A stretch of DNA of 64,000 nucleotides from an uncultured Flavobacterium sp. (GTDB taxonomy: Bacteria; Bacteroidota; Bacteroidia; Flavobacteriales; Flavobacteriaceae). Position 1 is the first letter of the stretch. Every line of letters starts with the position of its first letter. The DNA lies in contig NZ_CALTYA010000006.1 in the NCBI RefSeq assembly GCF_943913405.1, forward strand, positions 46,094 through 110,093, in the 5' to 3' direction. Of this stretch, positions 16,018-22,856 are shown piece after piece. The notes under the pieces are model-generated. The model was not told the origin of the DNA, searched no databases, and saw only the letters and a list, made by a program, of their open reading frames with translations. Position numbers and translations under genes: made by a program.

Positions 16018-17211
16018 ATGTCCAAAATAAAAACCCTTCATACCGAAATTTCAAACGAATTAACTTCCATATTAAAGTATTGGAGTGAAAATGCAATCGA
16101 TGAAAAAAACGGAGGTTTTATCGGACAGATTGATTTTGAAGAAAACAAACACGAAGATGCCGAAAAAGGCGCGGTTTTACACGCCCGAATTTTATGGACT
16201 TTTGTCGCAGCTTTTAAAAAAACGAATGACCAGAAACATTTTGCGATAGCAGAAAAAGCTTTTGACTACATAAAAAATAATTTTTACGATAAAAAGCAAG
16301 GCGGTATTTTTTGGAGTTTGCATTCTGATGGGACTCCAAAAGACACCAAAAACCAGGTTTATGCCATCGCTTTTGTCATTTACGGCCTGGCCGAATTTTA
16401 CGCTGTTTCCCAAAACGAAGAAGCGTTGGAATTAGCCAAAAGTCTTTACCAAAAAATTGAAGAACACAGTTTTGACAAAGAAAACAAAGGCTATTTCGAA
16501 GCCTTTAATCAAGATTGGACGCCGATCGAAGATTTGCGGTTGAGCGAAAAAGACGCCAACGAAAAAAAGACAATGAATACGCATCTTCATATTGTGGAAG
16601 CGTATGCTAATCTCTACAAAGTTTCGAAAAACGAAGCTTTAAAAAATACGATTACCCAGCTTTTAGAAACTATTGAAACGCATTTTATCAATCCGGAAAA
16701 TTGGCATTTGAAACTTTTTTTTGATGAAAACTGGATTGAAAAACCTGACGTAATTTCGTACGGACATGATATTGAAGCGGCTTGGCTGCTGCTTTGGTGC
16801 GCTGAAGTTATTGAAGACAAAAAGCTGATCCAAAACTATAAAAAATACGCCGTTGAAATGGCTCGAGTTACCAAAGAAGGACTCGATCAAGACGGCGGAT
16901 TATGGTATGAATTTGACCCAGAAAAGAACAAAATGATTGCTGAAAAACATTGGTGGCCACAAGCCGAACTTTGGATCGGGATGGTAAATGCCTGGCAAAT
17001 TTCAGGCGATGAAACCTATTTCAAAATCTTTGAAAACAATTGGAATTTCGTCAAAAAACACATTCTAGATACTAAAAATGGCGAATGGATTTGGGGAATC
17101 AATGCTGATTATTCTAAAATCGAGAAAGACAAAGCCGGTTTTTGGAAATGTCCATATCATAATTCCAGAGCTTGCCTGGAAGTAATAGACAGACTTTCTT
17201 CTCATTTATAA
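16018..17211 (+). CDS. Mannobiose/cellobiose 2-epimerase (AGE superfamily)
   Basis: The 397-residue cytoplasmic protein has the (alpha/alpha)6-barrel pattern of N-acylglucosamine 2-epimerases. Active-site segments are KGAVLHARILWTF (Arg57), MNTHLHIVEAY (His189), YGHDIEAAWLL (His250) and FWKCPYHNSRACLEV (His381); His250 and His381 correspond to the general acid/base pair described in cellobiose 2-epimerases. In this operon the expected reaction is conversion of beta-1,4-mannobiose to mannosyl-1,4-glucose for the GH130 phosphorylase. The gene begins 60 bases after GH130, the gap holding a palindrome. EC 5.1.3.11 is the family's usual assignment. Confidence 0.93.
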   Translation: MSKIKTLHTEISNELTSILKYWSENAIDEKNGGFIGQIDFEENKHEDAEKGAVLHARILWTFVAAFKKTNDQKHFAIAEKAFDYIKNNFYDKKQGGIFWSLHSDGTPKDTKNQVYAIAFVIYGLAEFYAVSQNEEALELAKSLYQKIEEHSFDKENKGYFEAFNQDWTPIEDLRLSEKDANEKKTMNTHLHIVEAYANLYKVSKNEALKNTITQLLETIETHFINPENWHLKLFFDENWIEKPDVISYGHDIEAAWLLLWCAEVIEDKKLIQNYKKYAVEMARVTKEGLDQDGGLWYEFDPEKNKMIAEKHWWPQAELWIGMVNAWQISGDETYFKIFENNWNFVKKHILDTKNGEWIWGINADYSKIEKDKAGFWKCPYHNSRACLEVIDRLSSHL

Positions 17212-17220
17212 AATTTACAG

Positions 17221-18252
17221 ATGAAAAAATTCACTTCAGTCGGCTTGCTCCTATTTGGCTTTTGTGCTCATTCTCAAACCAATTTAATTAAAAATGGCGG
17301 TTTTGAAAGCGACCTTGAAAATTGGCGCGGCGAAGTTGCCGTAATTAATCCTTACGATAAAAAAGCAGGAAACAAAAGCTGTCTGATCAATCAATTTGTA
17401 GGCAAAGAATGGAAAGGAATCGATCAAATTGTGAACGTTCCAAAAGAAACTTATGCCATAGAATTCAGCGTTTGGATCAAAGCTGATAACATTGAAGAAT
17501 TGGCAGATAAATTCAGTTCAGGCCTTATGAATGTGGAACTAATGACTTCTTCCGAAAAAAATATTGCTTATGAAAGCATTGCTTCAGTTGTTGGAACCAG
17601 CAATTGGAAACACTACAAAAAAGTAGTAAAACTTACTGAAGAAACTAAAAAATTCCGGGTGATGCTGGCTTTGGCAAAAACATCGGGTTCTGTTTATTTT
17701 GATGAAGTAAAGGCTATTACGATTTCTCAAGAAAGTTTTAATAAGTTAATGGAAAAGGAAACGGAAAGCAGAAAACCTGTCGTAACTTCCACTTCTGAAT
17801 CAAAAAAGGATTTTTTCAGCAATGGCAATTTTGAAGACGGATTGAAAAATTGGCGAGGAAATGCTACGGTAAATTCTACCATAAAAAAAGAAGGAAAAAA
17901 TAGCATTTCCATAACTTCCGCAACGAATGACTGGGTCGGAATTGACCAAATTACCGATCTTCCTGAAAATGCTTCAACTTTAGATATTTCGGTTTGGATT
18001 AAATCAGAAAATATCAAACAAGGCAAAGATGTTTGGAATAACGGACTTGTTACCGTAGAATTTTCCAGCGATGGAAAAACAAAAACTGGAGAAGACCAAA
18101 ACGTGGCTTTCGTAACTGGAACTACTGATTGGACAAATTATAAAAAGGCATTAAAAATTCCTTCGGGAAGCAAAAAATTTCGTGTAATGGTGGCAATGGG
18201 ATTTGCAACTGGAACTATGTTTGTTGACGATATTGTAATTTCAAGCCACTAA
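17221..18252 (+). CDS. Secreted protein with two tandem carbohydrate-binding-like domains
   Basis: The 343-residue protein has a signal peptide (MKKFTSVGLLLFGFCAHSQ) and two homologous beta-sandwich repeats of about 150 residues. Repeat 1 starts NLIKNGGFESDLENWRGE and repeat 2 starts FFSNGNFEDGLKNWRGN; each continues with a GIDQI..(V/L)P segment, SVWIK, a TNWK/TDWTNYKK segment, and KFRVM..A ... VYFDEV or MFVDDI. The pattern NGGFE..L..W resembles CBM4/CBM22-like modules. No catalytic residues are visible. It lies between the epimerase and a secreted mannanase, so a mannan-binding role at the cell surface or in the periplasm is likely; ligand specificity is inferred. Confidence 0.75.
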   Translation: MKKFTSVGLLLFGFCAHSQTNLIKNGGFESDLENWRGEVAVINPYDKKAGNKSCLINQFVGKEWKGIDQIVNVPKETYAIEFSVWIKADNIEELADKFSSGLMNVELMTSSEKNIAYESIASVVGTSNWKHYKKVVKLTEETKKFRVMLALAKTSGSVYFDEVKAITISQESFNKLMEKETESRKPVVTSTSESKKDFFSNGNFEDGLKNWRGNATVNSTIKKEGKNSISITSATNDWVGIDQITDLPENASTLDISVWIKSENIKQGKDVWNNGLVTVEFSSDGKTKTGEDQNVAFVTGTTDWTNYKKALKIPSGSKKFRVMVAMGFATGTMFVDDIVISSH

Positions 18253-18266
18253 TTAAAACTATAATT

Positions 18267-19538
18267 ATGAAAAAAATACTTTTACTTGTTGCATTTCTTT
18301 CTTTAATTTCTTGTGCTTCAAATGCGCAGAAATTTATAACCGTGAAAGGAAATGAATTTTATAAAAACGGAAAACCGTATCATTATATCGGGACAAATTA
18401 TTGGTATGGTTCTTTGATTGGTACAAAAAATGGTGACAGAGAACGCTTGAAAAAAGAACTTGACGAATTAAAAGCAAACGGAATCACAAACCTGAGAATT
18501 TTGGTTGGCGCGGAAGGCGGTAAACAAGATTTTACGGTCACTCCAGCCCTTCAAACCGAACAAGGAAAATACGACGAAAACCTTTTGGATGGATTGGATT
18601 ATCTTCTTTCAGAAATGGGAAAACGTAACATGGATGCCGTTTTGTATCTAAATAATAACTGGGAATGGTCAGGCGGGATGGCGCAATATTTAGAATGGAA
18701 CGGAAAAGGAAAACTTCCAAACCCTAACATTAAACCGAATACTTGGCCACAATTTATGGATTATGTGAAACAATTTCACAGTTGCGAACCTTGCATGAAA
18801 GCTTTTGACGACCATATCAAATTCATTTTGGGCAGAACAAATAATTATACGAAGAAAAAATACACTGAAGATCCAGCAATCATGTCGTGGCAGATTGCAA
18901 ATGAGCCAAGAATTTTTACGGCAGATAATGAAGTTGCTTTCACAAAATGGCTAAATTCTGTGGTAGATTTAATTGATAGCTTAGATAAAAATCACTTGAT
19001 TTCTACAGGTTCTGAAGGAAAAGCTGGTTCAAATGATGATATCAAAGCTTTTGAAAGAACGCATAAAAATCCAAAGATTGATTATTTGACCATGCACATT
19101 TGGCCGAAAAACTGGACTTGGTATAAGTTGGAAGATGAAAAAGGATCTACTCCAATTGCTATTGAAAAAACATTGGCTTACATCGACGAACATATTACCG
19201 CGGCAAAAACCTTAAAAAGACCTATTGTTTTAGAAGAATTTGGGTATCCGAGAGAAAAAGAAAGCCTTTCTAAAAAATCATCAATTGAAAATAGAAATAC
19301 ATTTTATAAAGCTATTTTTGAAAGATTGGCGTCAAGCGTAAAAAACAAAGAGAACTTTACCGCATTGAATTTTTGGGGATATGGAGGCATCGGAAAAAAC
19401 AATCCAGAAGACGGAAAATGGAAAACAGGCGACGATTTTACAGCTGATCCGCCGCAGGAACCGCAAGGCTTGAATTCTGTCTTTTCTAGCGACAAAAGCA
19501 CTATTGAAATGATTAAAAAATTTAATTCGAAATTTTAA
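18267..19538 (+). CDS. GH5_7 endo-beta-1,4-mannanase, lipoprotein
   Basis: The 423-residue protein has a lipobox (LISC, Cys16) and a GH5 catalytic domain with the wide architecture of subfamily 7 mannanases. Key segments are GTNYWYGSLIG near the N terminus, acid/base Glu213 in SWQIANEPR, the aromatic/His motif LTMHIWPKNWTWY, and nucleophile Glu324 in IVLEEFGYPRE. It differs in subfamily from the GH5 enzyme at 2515-3468. Together with the GH26 enzyme it gives the locus two mannanases of different families, probably one at the surface and one in the periplasm. It is the last gene of the right arm and is followed by a clear terminator. Confidence 0.93.
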   Translation: MKKILLLVAFLSLISCASNAQKFITVKGNEFYKNGKPYHYIGTNYWYGSLIGTKNGDRERLKKELDELKANGITNLRILVGAEGGKQDFTVTPALQTEQGKYDENLLDGLDYLLSEMGKRNMDAVLYLNNNWEWSGGMAQYLEWNGKGKLPNPNIKPNTWPQFMDYVKQFHSCEPCMKAFDDHIKFILGRTNNYTKKKYTEDPAIMSWQIANEPRIFTADNEVAFTKWLNSVVDLIDSLDKNHLISTGSEGKAGSNDDIKAFERTHKNPKIDYLTMHIWPKNWTWYKLEDEKGSTPIAIEKTLAYIDEHITAAKTLKRPIVLEEFGYPREKESLSKKSSIENRNTFYKAIFERLASSVKNKENFTALNFWGYGGIGKNNPEDGKWKTGDDFTADPPQEPQGLNSVFSSDKSTIEMIKKFNSKF

Positions 19539-19560
19539 AACCATTTGGAAATTTATAGTA

Positions 19561-19589
19561 AACCGAAGTTGAGCGCTTCGGTTTTTTTT
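19561..19589 (+). terminator. Rho-independent terminator of the mannan operon
   Basis: AACCGAAG (19561-19568) pairs with CTTCGGTT (19576-19583) around a 7-base loop and the stem runs into a T-tract. It stands 22 bases after the GH5_7 stop and closes the right PUL arm. Confidence 0.85.
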
Positions 19590-19680
19590 ATGCTATAAAT
19601 TACGATAATCTTTGCTCAAAATATTTCAAGTGTTACTCAAAAAAGCAGCAAAAAAATTCTCATGTAAGCGAATACTTTTG

Positions 19681-20097
19681 TTAACTAATGCTTTTTTTCA
19701 AGTCTTTGTTCGTTGCCTTAATGAAAGCTTCCTTATCTTTTTTTACTTCTTTGAGCATTGCTTTTCTTTCGGCTGGAATATCAAAATATTTCTCAGCCCA
19801 AAGGTTAATCTCTATCATTATTGGAACCAAATCAATTCCTTTTTGAGTGAGTTTGTATAGTACTTTTGCTTTACTATCTGGGTGATCAGACTTTGTTATG
19901 ATTCCGCTTTCTTCTAAGGTTTGCAATCGCGAAGCCAAAATGTTCGTTGCTATTTTTTCGTCTGATTTCAAAAAGTCTCCGTAAGTACATTGTTTTGCCA
20001 TCATCAAATCGCGTACAATGAGCAATGACCATTTATCTCCCCAAACATCCAACGAACAACTTATCGGGCAATTTGACCTCTTTTTTTTATCTGTCAT
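19681..20097 (-). CDS. HxlR-family winged-helix regulator
   Basis: The 138-residue regulator shows the HxlR pattern: a Cys-rich N terminus SNCPISCSLDVWGDKWSLLI (Cys10, Cys14), the wing-helix core YGDFLKSDEKIATNILASRL and LEESGIITK, and the C-terminal dimerisation helix. HxlR proteins such as YodB and HypR sense quinones, aldehydes or disulfide stress through an N-terminal cysteine; Cys10 is the equivalent candidate. It is divergent from a dehydrogenase operon, and two 17-bp direct repeats in the shared control region cover the promoters of both sides, so it probably represses the operon and itself. Confidence 0.9.
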   Translation of the reverse strand: MTDKKKRSNCPISCSLDVWGDKWSLLIVRDLMMAKQCTYGDFLKSDEKIATNILASRLQTLEESGIITKSDHPDSKAKVLYKLTQKGIDLVPIMIEINLWAEKYFDIPAERKAMLKEVKKDKEAFIKATNKDLKKSIS

Positions 20098-20114
20098 AAA
20101 ATATTCTTTAAATT

Positions 20115-20163
20115 CACTTGCAAATCAAAAGTTGTTTATATATTTGCACTTGCAAAACAAAAG
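20115..20163. promoter_or_regulatory. Candidate HxlR operator: two direct repeats 32 bp apart
   Basis: CACTTGCAAATCAAAAG (20115-20131) and CACTTGCAAAACAAAAG (20147-20163) differ at one of 17 positions. Their spacing of 32 bp is close to three helical turns. The first covers the -33 element of the dehydrogenase promoter; the second lies just downstream of its -7 element and abuts the -7 element of the divergent HxlR promoter. Confidence 0.75.
20118..20146 (+). promoter_or_regulatory. Promoter of the SDR operon
   Basis: TTG at 20118-20120 and TATATTTG at 20139-20146 are separated by 18 bases, a good match to the Bacteroidota promoter (TTTG, about 19 nt, TAnnTTTG). The leader to the start at 20221 would be about 70 nt. 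Confidence 0.65.
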
Positions 20164-20194
20164 CAAAATTACAAATTATATATTTAATCACAAA
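20164..20194 (-). promoter_or_regulatory. Promoter of the HxlR gene
   Basis: On the minus strand TTTG (20194-20191) is followed after exactly 19 bases by TAATTTTG (20171-20164), a full match to the consensus. It overlaps the divergent control region, so one set of operators can act on both promoters. Confidence 0.65.
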
Positions 20195-20220
20195 CGGGAA
20201 TTAAACTAAAAATTTAAAAA

Positions 20221-20916
20221 ATGAAAACAACAGGAAATACAGTATTCATCAGTGGCGGAAGTGCCGGAATTGGTTTAGCCATCGCTAAAAAATTAAGCGC
20301 AGCCGGCAATAAAATTATCATCAACGGACGCAACGAAGAACGCTTGAAGAACGCACTAAAAGAGTTGAGTAATTCTGCCGTTGCCATACAAGGCGACCTT
20401 TCATTAGAATTTGATAGAATCAGAATTGCAACTGAATTAAAATCAAATTACCCAGATGTAAATATCATCATCAATAATGCTGGGTCGGCTTTTATGAATC
20501 CTTTGGATGATTTGAGCAACAATGCTGCCGAAAAAGCTTATCAGGAAATCAATACTAATTACATCAGCATTATCCATTTTACGTCGCTGGTATTGCCACA
20601 ACTTTTGCAACAAGAAGAAGCTGCAATTGTCAATGTTTCGTCTATAGCCGTATTCCGTTCAAATAAATACCTTCCTACCTATTCTGCTAGCAAAGCCGCA
20701 TTGCATAGCTATACACAAGGTTTGAGAGACACCTTTGCAGAAAACGAAAAACTAAACGTTTACGAAGTATATCCGCCTTTGGTAAATACCGAATTTTCAG
20801 CAGAAATTGGCGGTGCAAATGGCATTCCACCGTCTGAAGTAGCCAATGAACTATTTATCGCTTTGGAAAAAAATCAGTTTGAAGTGCCAGTCGGCGATAC
20901 TAAAAAAATTCATTAA
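20221..20916 (+). CDS. Short-chain dehydrogenase/reductase (DltE-like), possibly C-terminally shortened
   Basis: The 231-residue Rossmann-fold enzyme has the cofactor motif SGGSAGIG (residues 11-18), NNAG (85-88), a catalytic Ser near NVSSIAV and YSASK (Tyr154, Lys158). Basic residues after strand 2 (NGRNEERLK) suggest NADP(H). The protein ends VGDTKKIH followed by two tandem stop codons, while the paralogue directly downstream continues about 25 residues past the same VGDTK motif, so this copy may have lost its tail. It is the first gene of the HxlR-controlled operon. Substrate unknown; a carbonyl compound is likely. Confidence 0.88.
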   Translation: MKTTGNTVFISGGSAGIGLAIAKKLSAAGNKIIINGRNEERLKNALKELSNSAVAIQGDLSLEFDRIRIATELKSNYPDVNIIINNAGSAFMNPLDDLSNNAAEKAYQEINTNYISIIHFTSLVLPQLLQQEEAAIVNVSSIAVFRSNKYLPTYSASKAALHSYTQGLRDTFAENEKLNVYEVYPPLVNTEFSAEIGGANGIPPSEVANELFIALEKNQFEVPVGDTKKIH

Positions 20917-20982
20917 TAAACCCTATTTCAGAGCAGGTTCCTCACTAATTCATCTTAGCGATAAATTTAAAAAAACGAAAAA

Positions 20983-21750
20983 ATGGAAATAAAAAGCAAA
21001 ACAATATTAATAACTGGCGGAGCATCGGGCATAGGTATTGAAGCTGCAAAACAGTTTTTAGAGCATGGCGCAAAAGTTATTATCACTGGAAGAAATGAGG
21101 ACAAACTAAATGCGGCAAAAAAATTACACCCTAATCTGGTTGCCATAAAAAGTGATGTCGCCAATGAAAATGATGCCATTTCTCTTTTCAACCAAGTTCA
21201 AGAATTAGGTGGCATTGATATTTTATATAACAATGCGGGTGTGGGTGTTCCTCCATTAAATTTAGGTATTGCCAATGAAAAACATGAAAAAAGTGCGACT
21301 TATGAAATTGACGTTAATTATTTGGGCGTTATTCGTTTGAACAATCTATTTCTAGAAATGCTGAAAGCAAGAAATGAAACTGCCATAATTAACACCACAT
21401 CCATACTCAGCATTGTGCCGTCATTGACAGAAGCGACCTATTCTGCAAGTAAAGCAGCACTGGCATTTTACACAAAATCGCTTAGGGAACATTTGCAAAT
21501 CATAAACAGCAAGGTAAAAGTATTTGAATTATTACCGCCAGTAGTAGATACTGAAATGACGGCAAGGAGAAATAATAAAAAAATAAGTACAGAGGAATTA
21601 GTAAAAGGATTGATAGCAGGCTTAAAAAAAGACCAATACACAATCCGTGTAGGCGACACAAAATTGGTCTATATACTGAACAGATTTTTTCCTAAATTGA
21701 CATTTGGTTTAATAAATCCTAAAAAAGATAGACAGTTTTTAAATTCTTAA
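20983..21750 (+). CDS. Short-chain dehydrogenase/reductase
   Basis: The 255-residue enzyme carries TGGASGIG (residues 11-18), NNAG (83-86) and YSASK (Tyr153, Lys157), the full SDR catalytic set, with a basic ITGRNEDKL segment fitting NADP(H). It is paralogous to the gene just before it and shares the C-terminal VGDTK motif, then extends through FFPKLTFGLINPKK. It is followed after 3 bases by the quinone-reductase-like gene. The operon's HxlR regulator suggests a role in reducing reactive carbonyls or quinones; the actual substrate is unknown. Confidence 0.9.
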   Translation: MEIKSKTILITGGASGIGIEAAKQFLEHGAKVIITGRNEDKLNAAKKLHPNLVAIKSDVANENDAISLFNQVQELGGIDILYNNAGVGVPPLNLGIANEKHEKSATYEIDVNYLGVIRLNNLFLEMLKARNETAIINTTSILSIVPSLTEATYSASKAALAFYTKSLREHLQIINSKVKVFELLPPVVDTEMTARRNNKKISTEELVKGLIAGLKKDQYTIRVGDTKLVYILNRFFPKLTFGLINPKKDRQFLNS

Positions 21751-21753
21751 GAA

Positions 21754-22755
21754 ATGAAAGCATTTACTATAAATAAATACAGCAAAGAAGGCAAACTTAA
21801 TTTAGTTGATCTGCCCGAACCTATTTTAAATGAAAATGAGGTTTTGATAGAAATTCATGCTGCAAGCGTAAACCAGTTAGATTCCAAAATAAAATCTGGC
21901 GAATTTAAACTTTTGCTTCCTTATAAATTGCCTTTGATTTTAGGTCACGACGTGGCTGGAATAATAACAAAAATTGGATCAAAAGTGAGTCGTCTTAAGA
22001 TTGGCGATGAAGTATTCGCAAGACCTTCCGATTTCAAAATCGGGACATTTGCAGAATATATTGCTGTGAATGAAAATGATGTTGCCTTGAAACCCAAAAA
22101 TATTTCCATGGAAGAGGCGGCTTCAATTCCACTAGTTGCTTTAACGGTTTGGCAAGCATTTGTTGAAAAAGCAAAACTCAAAAAAGGTCAAAAAGTATTT
22201 ATTCAGGCCGGTTCAGGCGGCGTAGGAACAATTGCCATTCAATTGGCAAAACATTTAGGCGCAATTGTTGCCACAACCGCAAGTGTTGCTAATTTTGAAC
22301 TGGTAAAAAGCCTGGGAGCAGACATTGTGATTGATTATAAAAATCAAGATTTTGAAACGATACTCAAAGATTGTGATTTGGTGTTGAATAGTCAAGATGC
22401 AAAAACGCTTGAAAAATCTTTGAAAATATTAAAATCTGGCGGAAAAGTTGTTTCTATTTCAGGGCCACCAGATACTGATTTTGCAAAAGAAAGCGGATTA
22501 TCTTGGTTTATGAAGACAGCGATTTTCTTTTTAAGCAGAAAAGTAAAGAAACAAGCAAGAAAACTAAATGTAGACTATTCATTCCTGTTCATGCAAGCCA
22601 ATGGAAAACAGTTAGCTGAAATTAGTTCGTTGATTGAATCAAATATAATTCATCCGATCATAGACAAAGTTTTCCCCTTTGAACAAACTAATGATGCCAT
22701 GTCATACGTAGAAAGCGGTCGTGCCAAAGGAAAAGTTATTGTCAAAGTCAAATAG
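21754..22755 (+). CDS. NADP-dependent medium-chain oxidoreductase (quinone reductase-like)
   Basis: The 333-residue protein belongs to the zinc-free medium-chain dehydrogenase/reductase family. Landmarks are an N-terminal GroES-like domain with LPLILGHDVAGIITKIG, the AGSGGVGTIAIQLAKHLGA nucleotide-binding motif in the middle, and the closing SGRAKGKVIVKVK typical of quinone oxidoreductases. No zinc-binding Cys cluster is present. As the last gene of the HxlR operon it fits the YodB/HypR theme of electrophile detoxification. A strong hairpin follows, shared with the convergent GH3 operon. Confidence 0.9.
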   Translation: MKAFTINKYSKEGKLNLVDLPEPILNENEVLIEIHAASVNQLDSKIKSGEFKLLLPYKLPLILGHDVAGIITKIGSKVSRLKIGDEVFARPSDFKIGTFAEYIAVNENDVALKPKNISMEEAASIPLVALTVWQAFVEKAKLKKGQKVFIQAGSGGVGTIAIQLAKHLGAIVATTASVANFELVKSLGADIVIDYKNQDFETILKDCDLVLNSQDAKTLEKSLKILKSGGKVVSISGPPDTDFAKESGLSWFMKTAIFFLSRKVKKQARKLNVDYSFLFMQANGKQLAEISSLIESNIIHPIIDKVFPFEQTNDAMSYVESGRAKGKVIVKVK

Positions 22756-22810
22756 TTTTTATAGTAAATTTTAAAAGCTTAGATTTCACATCCAGAAAAC
22801 TTTTTTTAAA

Positions 22811-22842
22811 CAACAAAACCTGAATTACTTCAGGTTTTGTTG
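22811..22842. terminator. Bidirectional terminator between oxidoreductase and GH3 operons
   Basis: CAACAAAACCTGAA (22811-22824) and TTCAGGTTTTGTTG (22829-22842) are perfect 14-bp complements with a 4-base loop. Runs of T flank the stem on both strands, so it can serve both convergent transcripts. Confidence 0.85.
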
Positions 22843-22856
22843 TTATAATCTAATCC

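Noticed and set aside
19612..19860. Plus-strand 82-codon frame after the mannan operon terminator
   Set aside because: Mostly antisense to the HxlR gene and starting in the AT-rich terminator tail; no protein character.
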